A DNA stretch of 64,000 nucleotides. It comes from Streptomyces cacaoi (GTDB taxonomy: Bacteria; Actinomycetota; Actinomycetes; Streptomycetales; Streptomycetaceae). The notes below the pieces were generated by a model that worked only from the letters and a program-made list of their open reading frames with translations, did not search any database and was not told where the DNA came from. The translations under genes were made by a program, and so were the position numbers. The stretch lies in NCBI RefSeq assembly GCF_006539165.1, contig NZ_BJMM01000012.1, positions 62,001-126,000 on the forward strand, read 5' to 3'. Of the stretch, positions 8,071 through 20,714 are shown piece by piece. The first letter of the stretch is position 1. Each line of letters opens with the position of its first letter.

Positions 8071-11000
8071 TGAACGATGCAGAAACACGACTTCCGGAGC
8101 ACCGGGACGAATTCGTCTCATACCTGCGTCGGCAGCTGGTCGGTCCCGCGTACGCCGAGGACGAAACCCTGGTGGATCCACCGGATCGCCGGTACCTGAT
8201 GGGAACGCTGTACCCACGCGGCGTCTCCTTGTCCGAGCATTCGAGGGACGACGGGGAGCAGGATTTCGCCGAGAACCAGGCAGGGAGCGGCGAGGAGGAC
8301 GGTTTCGCGGACGACCCCGTGGCTGAAGCGAACGCGTGGCTGCCCTCGTCCCTCGGCTTCTCCTTCTTCACCGATGCGGATCGCGTACGGGTCACGTGCA
8401 GTGCCTCCCGTTACCTCACGTTCCGGGAGGGCGGGCGCCGCAGTTGGCGTCGGCAGCCTCGCCTGGCCAGCACCGAGACCGTCACCGTCGGGCAGGCCTC
8501 ACCGATCGGCGTGCTGGACGGACACGGACTTCTGCATGTGCGGTGGCGGGCCTTCGGCGAGGGACACCTCGTGACGTGCGTGCTCGCCAACGGGCACGAC
8601 GAGGAGGAGAGCGCTCACAAGGACCGGGACCTCATGCTCTTCCAGGCGGAAGTGGAGGCCACGACTGTCGGCGGGAGGATCATGGAGTACCCCAGCACCC
8701 GCCTCACCAGTCGGGACGAGGAAGAGGAGGAGCTGCGTGTCCAGTACCGCCGCGTCATCACGAGAGCAGTGGGTCACGGGTGCGCGGTGGAGTGGGACGA
8801 CGACGGGGAAGTCGACACTGTGCGCGCCGAGGTCATGCCCCAACAGGTAGTGCACCACATCAAACCCGACGGCCCCGTGAGCTTGCCCGTCCTTCGTCTC
8901 GCACACCTGTCGCAACCGGTACCCGCTGCCGAGCTCCGGGACGAATTGCAGCACTTCGTCGAAGGTTATCGCGCGTGGTACGACCACCAGCAGACGGTGG
9001 CAGACGGTTTCGGGCCCTGGGCGGCCGAGCCGGCCGGACGCATCCTCCGTCGCATCGAAACGGCTCTGAACCGCATGGTGCGGGGGGTGGAGGCGATCAC
9101 CGCTCCGACCCGGGCGGGTGAGGACGCGCGCGAGGCCTTCCGGCTGGCGAACCGGGCGATGGCGCTCCAGATGCTGCACAGCCGCCCGGAGCTCGCAGGC
9201 AACCGGCGCCGCCGCACCGATCCGGTGCTCGAGCTGACGGAGCCGGACGGCAGTTACGCATGGCACCCGTTCCAGCTCGCATTCTTCCTGCTCGTGGTCG
9301 AAGGACTCATGTACCCCGAGCACGAGGACCGCGAGACGGTCGATCTGATCTGGTTCCCCACCGGCGGTGGCAAAACCGAGGCATACTTGCTCACCGCATG
9401 CTTCGAGATTCTCTGGCGGCGCCTGCGCTTCGGCGCCCAGGGCGGCGGAACTGCTGTACTGAGTCGCTACACCTTGAGCCTGTTGACGACTCAGCAGTTC
9501 CAACGGACCGCTACAGCCGTGTGCGCCCTGGAGTACATCAGGAAGGGGCACGACGGACCGCTCGAGAAGAGCTTGGGCGAGGAACCCGTCTCCATCGGGC
9601 TATGGGTGGGAAGAGAGACGACGCCGAACAGGGTCGACGCGGCGCAGGAGGAACTCGAGGCTCTGAAACAGATGGAGGAGCCCGACGACAGGTTCCTTCT
9701 GGAGCGATGTCCTTGGTGCGGTACCGAGATCGTTCCGCAGCGGTACCGATCCGACCGCGACTTCGGCATCCGAGCTGACGGAGCCACCACCTACTTCTTC
9801 TGTCCGCGGGATTCGTGCGTCTTCCACGAACGGCTCCCGGTGTCCGTCGTGGACGAGCAGATGTACGAAGAACCGCCGACCTTCCTGCTCGGCACGGTGG
9901 ACAAGTTCGCGCGCCTGGCCTGGGAGCCGAGAGCGGGGCGCCTCTTCGGCGGGAACGGTAAGCGCGCTCCCTCTCTCGTCATCCAGGACGAATTGCACCT
10001 GCTGGCAGGACCATTGGGAACGACAGTGGGACTGTACGAGTCCGCCGTCCTCGAGTTGTGCAGGCGAGGCGGTACGGCAGCGAAAGTGATCGCGTCGACG
10101 GCGACGATTCGGCGCTCGCAGGAGCAGGTCCAGAACCTCTACGGGCGTACCGCACAGCTCTTCCCCCCGCCCGGCCTCGATGCCGGTCACTCGTACTTCG
10201 CGTCCCCGGACGAGAAGAAGCCGGGGCGCATGTACGTAGGTGTCATGGCCCAGGGGCACACTGCTTCCACCTCGACGGTCCACGTCGGAGCCGCCGCTCT
10301 CCAGGCCTCGGAGGAGGTCTGTGACGACGACACACTCCGGGACGCCTACTGGACCGTGGTCGCTTATCACAACAGCTTGCGGGAACTGGGCCGGACGGTG
10401 ACCATCGCCAGGGACGACATCCCGGCCCGTCTCGAACACCTCACGCAGAACGAAACGCACCGCCGTGAGCTGGACGACGATTCAGTGGTGGAACTGACCA
10501 GCAACATCTCGAGGGCCGCTCAGCCCCGGCTTCTCGAGCGTCTGGGAAAGAACTTCAAGAGCCGCGACAGCGTGTCCTTCCTCGCCACGACGAACATGCT
10601 GTCCGTCGGTGTCGACGTGCCTCGTCTCGGCCTGATGCTCATGAACGGCCAGCCCAAGACCACCTCGGAGTACATCCAGGCCACCAGCCGCGTCGGCCGA
10701 CGTCACGTCCCAGGGCTGGTTGTCACGCTCTTCCGCTCCACCAAACCCCGGGACAGGTCCCATTACGAGTCGTTCGGCGTGTACCACCGTTCGCTCTACC
10801 GGCACGTCGAGCCGACCAGCGTCACTCCTTGGTCCCTGCCGTCGCGCGACCGGGCGCTACACGCAGTTCTCACCATTCTCGTGCGCCACGGCATCGGCCT
10901 GGCGGCGGAGAACAGAGCCGGGGAACTCCTTGAGCACCAGGCAGAAGTGGAGCGTGTTCGCGACATCCTCGTCGACCACGTGTGTCGCGCCGATCCCAGC

Positions 11001-11231
11001 GAGGCGAGCGCCGCTGCCGACCAGCTCGACAAGCTCGTGGAGAGCTGGAAACAGGAGGCAGAGAACGCCCGCGTCGACGGTGGACGACTCTACTACCAGC
11101 CTCAAGGACGTCAGCACGCGTCGCTGCTCCGGGACTTCGGGAAGCAGGACGGCATGTGGCCGACCCTCCAGTCGATGCGCAACGTGGACAGGGAGTGCCT
11201 CGTCGTCGTGAGAGGAGCCGGCAGTCAGTGA
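8070..11231 (+). CDS. drmA: DISARM helicase DrmA
   Basis: 1053 residues. ATG 8070 is preceded by AGGGGAGG and shares one base with the previous stop; a longer frame back to 7965 lies inside the upstream gene. It is an SF2-type helicase: Walker A TGGGKTEA (431-438), DEAH-box variant DELH (640-643), STATI (676-680), and a C-terminal helicase lobe with TNMLSVGVDVPRLGLM (841-856) and QATSRVGR (870-877). A probable zinc site lies between the lobes (C547, C550, C578, C583). The N-terminal 390 residues are the family-specific domain. In DISARM, DrmA and DrmB form the complex that senses and acts on incoming unmodified DNA; DrmA is the motor. Length and motif order fit that family well, and the next gene encodes DrmB, as expected. 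Confidence 0.9.
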   Translation: MNDAETRLPEHRDEFVSYLRRQLVGPAYAEDETLVDPPDRRYLMGTLYPRGVSLSEHSRDDGEQDFAENQAGSGEEDGFADDPVAEANAWLPSSLGFSFFTDADRVRVTCSASRYLTFREGGRRSWRRQPRLASTETVTVGQASPIGVLDGHGLLHVRWRAFGEGHLVTCVLANGHDEEESAHKDRDLMLFQAEVEATTVGGRIMEYPSTRLTSRDEEEEELRVQYRRVITRAVGHGCAVEWDDDGEVDTVRAEVMPQQVVHHIKPDGPVSLPVLRLAHLSQPVPAAELRDELQHFVEGYRAWYDHQQTVADGFGPWAAEPAGRILRRIETALNRMVRGVEAITAPTRAGEDAREAFRLANRAMALQMLHSRPELAGNRRRRTDPVLELTEPDGSYAWHPFQLAFFLLVVEGLMYPEHEDRETVDLIWFPTGGGKTEAYLLTACFEILWRRLRFGAQGGGTAVLSRYTLSLLTTQQFQRTATAVCALEYIRKGHDGPLEKSLGEEPVSIGLWVGRETTPNRVDAAQEELEALKQMEEPDDRFLLERCPWCGTEIVPQRYRSDRDFGIRADGATTYFFCPRDSCVFHERLPVSVVDEQMYEEPPTFLLGTVDKFARLAWEPRAGRLFGGNGKRAPSLVIQDELHLLAGPLGTTVGLYESAVLELCRRGGTAAKVIASTATIRRSQEQVQNLYGRTAQLFPPPGLDAGHSYFASPDEKKPGRMYVGVMAQGHTASTSTVHVGAAALQASEEVCDDDTLRDAYWTVVAYHNSLRELGRTVTIARDDIPARLEHLTQNETHRRELDDDSVVELTSNISRAAQPRLLERLGKNFKSRDSVSFLATTNMLSVGVDVPRLGLMLMNGQPKTTSEYIQATSRVGRRHVPGLVVTLFRSTKPRDRSHYESFGVYHRSLYRHVEPTSVTPWSLPSRDRALHAVLTILVRHGIGLAAENRAGELLEHQAEVERVRDILVDHVCRADPSEASAAADQLDKLVESWKQEAENARVDGGRLYYQPQGRQHASLLRDFGKQDGMWPTLQSMRNVDRECLVVVRGAGSQ

Positions 11232-13120
11232 AAGATGTTCGACGCAAGGTGCGCAGAGCCCAGACCATCGTTCCTTTCGGAGTCGGAGGCATCATCGATC
11301 TCCGCGGCGAATCCTTCGTAGCCGCCGACATCCAGAGCTGGTCCCGCAGAAGCGAGGAGGTGAAGTCCCCACGACTGGCCCGTAAACTCGGGGTGCAGAG
11401 CTTCCGTTCAGCACCCGTGATCCCCGCCGGCAAGGCGGCTTTCGCCAGCCGGAACGGGCCTGTCTATGTACGGTTTCCGAAGTGGCTCTTCTGTCCTCGT
11501 TGTCGGCGGATGGCCCTGTGGCGCCCGGAACTCGAGCAGGCAGACAAACAACCCGCCTGCAGACGCTGTGCCGGTGGCTCCCAGCTGGCCCCCATGCGTT
11601 TCATCCAGGTGTGCCGAGCAGGCCACATGGCGGACATCGACTGGCACCGTTGGGCCCATTCCCGCAGCGAGAACCACGACCAACGCCAGTGCCAGGCCCG
11701 GAGGCTCCGGTTCATCGCGATGCCCGACTCCTCCGGGCTCGAAGCCCTGCGGGTCGCCTGTCTCTCCTGTCATGCGGGGCGGAGCCTGGCGGGAATCAGC
11801 CAGAAGAACGTTCTCAAACGAGTCGGTCTGGCGTGTCCCGGGACCCATCCGTGGCAGTCGGAAGGCGACGAACCGGAAATCTGTGAGGAGACTCCACAGG
11901 CGGTACAGCGCGGCGCCTCCAATGTGTACTTCCCGGTCACGCACTCGGCGATCGACATCCCTTCCCCCGCAGACCTTCCCGCAGAGGAGGAAGCGGCCCA
12001 GAGAGTATTCGACCACTCGCTGTGGCCGCAGTTCAGAAGCTCGGAGGGAAGCCCGATCGCAGAGGCTCTGAGACAGGTCATCTCAGACCATTGCTCAGTT
12101 CCCGAGAGTTTCGTGGAGGGACTTCGCCGTCGCGACACGGACGACGCCGTCGCGATGCCGACGGTGGTCGACGCGGACGACGACCTGAGCATCGACGAGT
12201 GGGCGGCGTTGTCCGCACCGGAAAGCGTCACCGAGTCCCCCACCTTTTCGGTCCGCCGCTCCACTCTCGGTGTCCGGTCCGACGATGCCGGGTCCTTGCA
12301 GAAACTGGCTGCGAAGATCGGTTCCATTGTCGTCGCGGACCGGGTGCGCGAAGTACGTGCGCTCGCCGGATTTTCACGCTACGAGCCTGCTTCGAGCGAC
12401 GATGAAGACGACGAGGGCGGGAGAGTCGTCAAGGTCGGCGGTGCCTCTCGGGCAAAATGGCTCCCCGCTGTCGAGACCTACGGTGAGGGCATCTTCCTCA
12501 CCGTCGACGAGGACCATCTGAGTTCCTGGGAGAATCTCCCGGCTGTGCGCGAACGGACGCGGCGTATCGAGGAGAACCTCGAAGCCTCTTTCCAGAAGGA
12601 TCGGCTCAGGGCCCGGTCCGGGCCCGTGCTCCTGCCACGGTTCGTCATGCTCCACACCCTGGCTCACCACTTCATCCGCCAGCTCTCCTACGACAGCGGA
12701 TACAACGCGGCTTCTCTCCGGGAACGTGTCTATGCGCGAAGTCATGCTCCGGGAAGCGATCATCCACCGCAGGCGGGCGTGTTCGTCTACACAGCAGCCG
12801 GTGATGCGGAAGGAACGTTGGGCGGGCTGGTTCGCCAGGGACGCCCGCCGCATCTCGTCGAGACACTGGTACGGCTGCTCGAGTCGGCCCAGTGGTGTTC
12901 ACAGGACCCACTGTGCGCTGACTCGACGGGTCGGTCCCTGGCCAACCTCAACCGAGCAGCCTGCCATGCGTGCACGCTTCTTCCCGAGACATGCTGCGAA
13001 GCGGGCAACTCTCTACTCGACAGAACGCTGTTGATCGGTGACGGCGAAGTCCCCGGATTCTTCCGGGACGTGGTGCGGGCGGCACTGGAGGAATCCGCAG
13101 AGGCCGTCGAGCTGCCATGA
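11228..13120 (+). CDS. drmB: DISARM protein DrmB (DUF1998 domain)
   Basis: 630 residues. The GTG start at 11228 overlaps drmA's stop as GTGA and has GAGGAG about 10 nt upstream; the frame extends further 5' but only within drmA. The N-terminal part has paired-cysteine zinc-like sites: CPRC (89-92), CRRC (111-114), CRAGH (129-133), CLSC (178-181). The C-terminal third is a DUF1998 domain, with LHTLAHHFIRQLSYDSGYN from about residue 475, GVFVYTAAGDAEGTLGGL, and a cysteine-rich end (ACHACTLLPETCCEAGN). DUF1998 is the defining domain of DrmB, the partner of DrmA. The middle (about 350-460) holds an acidic linker. Its stop overlaps the next gene's start (ATGA). Confidence 0.9.
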   Translation: MKDVRRKVRRAQTIVPFGVGGIIDLRGESFVAADIQSWSRRSEEVKSPRLARKLGVQSFRSAPVIPAGKAAFASRNGPVYVRFPKWLFCPRCRRMALWRPELEQADKQPACRRCAGGSQLAPMRFIQVCRAGHMADIDWHRWAHSRSENHDQRQCQARRLRFIAMPDSSGLEALRVACLSCHAGRSLAGISQKNVLKRVGLACPGTHPWQSEGDEPEICEETPQAVQRGASNVYFPVTHSAIDIPSPADLPAEEEAAQRVFDHSLWPQFRSSEGSPIAEALRQVISDHCSVPESFVEGLRRRDTDDAVAMPTVVDADDDLSIDEWAALSAPESVTESPTFSVRRSTLGVRSDDAGSLQKLAAKIGSIVVADRVREVRALAGFSRYEPASSDDEDDEGGRVVKVGGASRAKWLPAVETYGEGIFLTVDEDHLSSWENLPAVRERTRRIEENLEASFQKDRLRARSGPVLLPRFVMLHTLAHHFIRQLSYDSGYNAASLRERVYARSHAPGSDHPPQAGVFVYTAAGDAEGTLGGLVRQGRPPHLVETLVRLLESAQWCSQDPLCADSTGRSLANLNRAACHACTLLPETCCEAGNSLLDRTLLIGDGEVPGFFRDVVRAALEESAEAVELP

Positions 13121-14214
13121 CGTTCCCCTCCCTCGTCGACCTCGGAACCGAACAGCAGGCTGTCGTCGATCTGCCTTTCCACGGGTGCCATCTGGTCACC
13201 GGAACACCTGGGTCGGGCAAGTCCGTGATGGCTGTCTACCGGGCGTGGGCACTTGCGACTGCCGGGCGCGGGGTCACTCTCCTCACTCGTTCCAATCTGC
13301 TCCATCAATATCTCGCCCAGTTGGCACCGGACCTTACGGAAGCGCTCGACGTGACCACCTACCATCGGTGGATCCGGGCATTCTGGAGTGCACGTTTCCG
13401 GAGCGATCCTCCCCAGATCGACGAGGACGACTGGACATACGACTGGCTCGAGATGCAGCAGAACTGTCTCGCCCGGAAGGTCGGGACGACCGGGCACCTT
13501 GTGATCGATGAAGGACAGAACCTGCCCATAGGCTTCTACCAGTTGTGCCGTCTGCTCGGGCTGGACATCACTGTCTTCGCGGACGAGAACCAGCGGATCG
13601 ACAGTGAGCAGAGCGCCTTGTCGGAGATACGCAGAGCACTCGGTATCCGGTCCCCGATCGTACTCCGCGAGAACCACCGGAACAGCCGTGCCATCGCTGC
13701 CCTGGCGTCCGCGTTCCACGTCAGGGGGGACTCAGAGGTCGCTGTGCCGACCCGTGCGGGCCCTATACCGACGCTGCTGAGAGCCCCTTCCCGGGAGCAC
13801 CTTCTCTCCGCTGTACGCCAGTGCTTCCACGCGCATCCGGAGCGGAGCATCGGAGTCATCTGCAGGTCGACGCACACCTTGCGTTCCGTCCAGAACGGCC
13901 TCACAAAGCTCGGTCTGGCCGGGTCGACCCAGGCCTACGCACACAACGACCGGTACCGGAACGCCATCGATTTCTCCTCCCGCCCGATTCGGCTAGTCAG
14001 CACAGCGAGCATGAAAGGGTTGGAGTTCGACAGCGTTTTCGTCCCGGATCTCGACGCGTACACCGAGGACCCGACCGGTGTGGAAGCGTGTCTGCGGTTC
14101 TTCGTCCTGTGCACCCGCGCTCGCGAAGACCTGCACTTCGCTCACCTCGGTGCAAAGGAACCACCTATCCTGTCCGGAATTCCGGAGTCCTTGTTGATCC
14201 GGCGCACCTGCTGA
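13117..14214 (+). CDS. Small UvrD-like SF1 ATPase at the end of the drmAB operon
   Basis: 365 residues, ATG overlapping the drmB stop. It carries superfamily-1 helicase motifs in a very compact form: Walker A TGTPGSGKS (28-36), TYHRW (81-85), Walker B-like LVIDEGQN (128-135), ADENQRI (155-161), LRENHRNS (183-190), MKGLEFDSVFVPDLD (299-313) and FFVLCTRAREDLHF (328-341). The usual UvrD 1B/2B subdomains are missing, so it may be a DNA-dependent ATPase rather than a processive helicase. Unlike the NERD protein at the head of the operon it has no nuclease domain. It occupies the operon position after drmB where drmC often sits in described DISARM loci, but shows no HKD phospholipase-D motif. Function is inferred from location. 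Confidence 0.8.
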   Translation: MTFPSLVDLGTEQQAVVDLPFHGCHLVTGTPGSGKSVMAVYRAWALATAGRGVTLLTRSNLLHQYLAQLAPDLTEALDVTTYHRWIRAFWSARFRSDPPQIDEDDWTYDWLEMQQNCLARKVGTTGHLVIDEGQNLPIGFYQLCRLLGLDITVFADENQRIDSEQSALSEIRRALGIRSPIVLRENHRNSRAIAALASAFHVRGDSEVAVPTRAGPIPTLLRAPSREHLLSAVRQCFHAHPERSIGVICRSTHTLRSVQNGLTKLGLAGSTQAYAHNDRYRNAIDFSSRPIRLVSTASMKGLEFDSVFVPDLDAYTEDPTGVEACLRFFVLCTRAREDLHFAHLGAKEPPILSGIPESLLIRRTC

Positions 14215-14219
14215 GACAC

Positions 14220-14258
14220 GGCATTCCCTGCTTCCTCTCCGGGGATGCAGGGAATGCC
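14220..14258. terminator. Bidirectional hairpin between the defence operon and cobN
   Basis: Inverted repeat GGCATTCCCTGC / GCAGGGAATGCC, a perfect 12-bp stem with a roughly 15-nt loop, lies between the + strand ATPase stop (14214) and the - strand cobN stop (14270). No U-run follows on either strand, which is common in high-GC actinobacteria. Confidence 0.75.
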
Positions 14259-14269
14259 CGTCGCGGAGG

Positions 14270-18154
<3,885 letters not shown>

Positions 18155-18194
18155 GCGGCGTTCGGCCCTTCCTCGGGGTGTCCTCGCCCCGGGC

Positions 18195-18360
18195 GGTCTC
18201 GGACGGCGGGAGTTCCTGGCTCACCCGGCCTCGCAGGCCGGGCTCACAGTGGCGGGACCGCGCCGGATTCACACCGGGCTTCCTCCCCTGTCGCCGTCGA
18301 TGGCGATGGCGGACCGGACTGATCCGCCGGAGAGCATCGTAAGGGGGCAGCCTCACCTGC
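18195..18360 (-). promoter_or_regulatory. Cobalamin riboswitch in the cobN leader
   Basis: On the - strand the leader contains CCGGTGTGAATCCGGCGCGG, then TCCCGCCACTGTGAGC, a short GC hairpin (GCCCGGCCTGCGAGGCCGGG), and the B12-box-like AGCCAGGAACTCCCGCC. This is the conserved core of cobalamin riboswitches in the correct order, ending about 40 nt before the cobN start. In streptomycetes these elements usually reduce translation or transcription when adenosylcobalamin binds. Confidence 0.93.
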
Positions 18361-18419
18361 GGTAAGTACGGGCTGCGCGAACGCCTGCCCGGACCCGGTC
18401 GAGCCCGCACGGATTCCCG

Positions 18420-18740
18420 GCCCTGCTGCGCCCAGGTGCCTGCCCACAGCTCTGCTGCGCCCGGAGGTTTCCGTCGCTCTGCTGTGCCCGAGCACCTGCC
18501 CATGGCTCTGCCGCGCCGGAGGTTTTCGTGGCTCTGCTGTGCCGGGAGTTTTCCGTGCCTCTGCTGTGGACGCGTTTCCGTGGCTCTTCTCGCGGCCCTG
18601 CTGCGCCGGCACGCCTTTTCTCGGCCCTGCTGTGGGTCACCGCAGATCCACCGCTCTGCCGGGCCTCGCCGCGTACAACCACCGCCGGGCCACCGCTCTG
18701 CTGTGCCGAGTCGCGGCCTGCTGTGCCGGGCCAACGCGCT
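18420..18740. repeat. Degenerate repeat array between cobN and cobG
   Basis: About ten to eleven imperfect copies of GCTCTGCTGTGCC recur roughly every 25-35 bp, often with a GGAGGTTTTCCGTG-like spacer. They fill the divergent gap (18361-18914) between the cobN riboswitch and cobG. No coding signature is convincing on either strand, and repeats and spacers are too variable for a CRISPR. Promoters for cobN and cobG must lie in or beside this array. Confidence 0.7.
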
Positions 18741-18914
18741 TCCGGCGTCACGCGCGGAGATGTGCAGGGGCCGGGGCTCCAGGGGCCGAGGTCGGCAAGG
18801 GGAGTCCGCTGAGCGGACGCGCGGGCCGGTCCGGCGGCGGGGCAGTCATCACCCGCACCTGGCGGCCGGTTTGCCCGGTTTGCCTGGCCGGGGGCGCGAG
18901 GGGGCGCGGTGGGT

Positions 18915-20714
18915 ATGCTCGCCGCCATGGCCACGCCCCCCACCCCCGCCGCGCACGCCCGGCAGGTCGCGCCCACGTGCGACCGGACGACCGGTCGGGC
19001 ACGTCAGCGTGACGACGCCTGCCCGGGCGCGCTGCGTCTGCACGCGGCGGACGACGGCGCGCTGGCCCGCGTCCGCATTCCGGGCGGGGTGCTCGACTCC
19101 GGCCAGGCCCGGGCCCTCGCCGACCTCGCACAGCGGCTCGGCGACGGTGCGCTGCACCTCACCTCGCGCGGGAACGTGCAGTTCCGGGGGCTCCCGGCCG
19201 ACTGCGGGGCGGACCTCGCGGACGCGCTCACCACCGCGCGGCTGCTCCCGTCCGCCGCGCACGAGCGCGTACGCAACATCGTGGCGAGCCCGCTGTCCGG
19301 CCTCGACGGGCACGGCCACCGGGACATCCGACCGTGGTTGACCGAACTGGACCGCCTGCTGTGCGCGGACGATGCCGTACGCGCGCTCTCCGGCCGGTTT
19401 CTGTTCGCGCTCGACGACGGGCGCGGGGATGTCGCCGCGCTGGGCGCCGATGTGACCTTGCTCGCGTCCGTCCCCGGCGCAGGACCCCCCGGGGCCGGCT
19501 CCGGGACGCGGACCGCCCCAGGGACGCCGGACGTCGGGCTGCTGCGCTGCGGAGACGCGCCCCACGCCGTTTCGGTGGCGGCTCCGGACGCTCCCCGTGC
19601 CGCACTGCTCGCCGCCACGGCCTTTCTGGAGGCCGCACACGAGCACGGCATCCGCGCCTGGCGGGTGCGTGATCTCCCGGAAGGCGCACGGGAGTTCACC
19701 CGGCGTGTGGTGCGTCGGCTGACCGGCGCCGGCCTTCCTGTGCGGGCGGACGACGTACCCGTCGCGCTCCCCGCCGGCTCCGCGCGCCCCGATGCCGCCG
19801 CGCCGGGCACGGTTCCGTACCCTTACCCGGCCCCGACCCCGTACCCGCGCTCGGCGCCCGCTTCCGACGACCTCGCGCGCCCGGGAACGACCGCCGACAC
19901 GCAGACCGGGACGTCCGCCGACGTGCAGCGCGGAGCTGTCACCGACGCGCAGGCCGGAACGTCCGCCGACGGGCCAACCGCGGCATCCGCCGACGGGCCT
20001 CCGCAGTCGCCCCGGACAGACAAGTACCTGCCCGAACCCCCGTACGAAGACGCCTCGTTGGTGGTGCTCGCACCGCTCGGCCGGGCGTCGGCGGCAGGCT
20101 TCCGGCTGCTCGCCGACCTCGCGGACCGTGCGGGCGGTGGCGAGCTGCGGGTGACGCCCTGGCGCAGCGTCGTCGTCCCCCGCGTGCCCGCCGACCAGGT
20201 GGCGACGGCTCTGGCGGAGCTGCGCGCTGCGGGGCTGGTCACCGAGCCGGACTCGCCCTGGCGCGGGGTGAGTTCCTGCGCGGGGCGCCCGGGTTGCGCC
20301 AAGTCGCTGGCCGATGTGCGGGGCGATGCCGCCGCCACGCTGCGGGCCCCGGACGGTGCGTCAGCCGGAGTACCACACGCGGCGGCAACTCCCCTCGAAG
20401 GCACGGGAGTCGAGGCAGGACACACCGCGCTTCCCGTCCACTGGTCCGGCTGTGAGCGGCGTTGTGGACGCCCGACCGGCGATCGGGTGGACGTCGTCGC
20501 CGGGCCGGACGGCTATCGCGTCACCGTTGTCCACGGCGCGGGCGCGGCAGGGGACGGCACCCCCGAGGAATCGCCCGTCTCCCCTGCCGCTCCTGCCTCC
20601 CTGGTTTCCCCCGGTTCCCCTGTACCGCCCGTTTCCCCCTCCGACCTCGCCGCCACCGTGGCGGCAGCACGCGTGGTCGCCGCCGCGGCCGGCGTGCGGC
20701 AAACAGATGAGTGA
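18915..20714 (+). CDS. cobG: Precorrin-3B synthase CobG
   Basis: About 599 residues from ATG 18915 (GAGGGG 10 nt upstream; a GTG at 18909 and an ATG at 18927 are alternatives). It belongs to the nitrite/sulphite reductase ferredoxin fold: the N-terminal half-domain contains LHLTSRGNVQFRGLP, and the [4Fe-4S]/siroheme-type cysteines are in CAGRPGCAKS (near residue 455) and WSGCERRCGRP (near 512). CobG uses O2 to hydroxylate precorrin-3A, a hallmark of the aerobic B12 route. A linker of about 80 residues (roughly 290-370) has repeated GTSAD-type units and proline/tyrosine runs and looks like an expanded disordered insertion; a second Pro/Ser-rich run sits near the C-terminus. Its stop overlaps cobH by 8 bp. 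Confidence 0.9.
   Translation: MLAAMATPPTPAAHARQVAPTCDRTTGRARQRDDACPGALRLHAADDGALARVRIPGGVLDSGQARALADLAQRLGDGALHLTSRGNVQFRGLPADCGADLADALTTARLLPSAAHERVRNIVASPLSGLDGHGHRDIRPWLTELDRLLCADDAVRALSGRFLFALDDGRGDVAALGADVTLLASVPGAGPPGAGSGTRTAPGTPDVGLLRCGDAPHAVSVAAPDAPRAALLAATAFLEAAHEHGIRAWRVRDLPEGAREFTRRVVRRLTGAGLPVRADDVPVALPAGSARPDAAAPGTVPYPYPAPTPYPRSAPASDDLARPGTTADTQTGTSADVQRGAVTDAQAGTSADGPTAASADGPPQSPRTDKYLPEPPYEDASLVVLAPLGRASAAGFRLLADLADRAGGGELRVTPWRSVVVPRVPADQVATALAELRAAGLVTEPDSPWRGVSSCAGRPGCAKSLADVRGDAAATLRAPDGASAGVPHAAATPLEGTGVEAGHTALPVHWSGCERRCGRPTGDRVDVVAGPDGYRVTVVHGAGAAGDGTPEESPVSPAAPASLVSPGSPVPPVSPSDLAATVAAARVVAAAAGVRQTDE

Noticed and set aside
1-14214. BREX or Pgl phage-growth-limitation locus
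   Set aside because: There is no alkaline-phosphatase-domain PglZ, no PglX adenine methyltransferase and no BrxC/BrxL; DrmA and DrmB features with a C5 methyltransferase fit DISARM.
18420-18740. Possible CRISPR array in the cobN/cobG gap
   Set aside because: Repeats are degenerate and only about 13 bp, spacers are not of uniform length and are themselves similar, and there are no cas genes.
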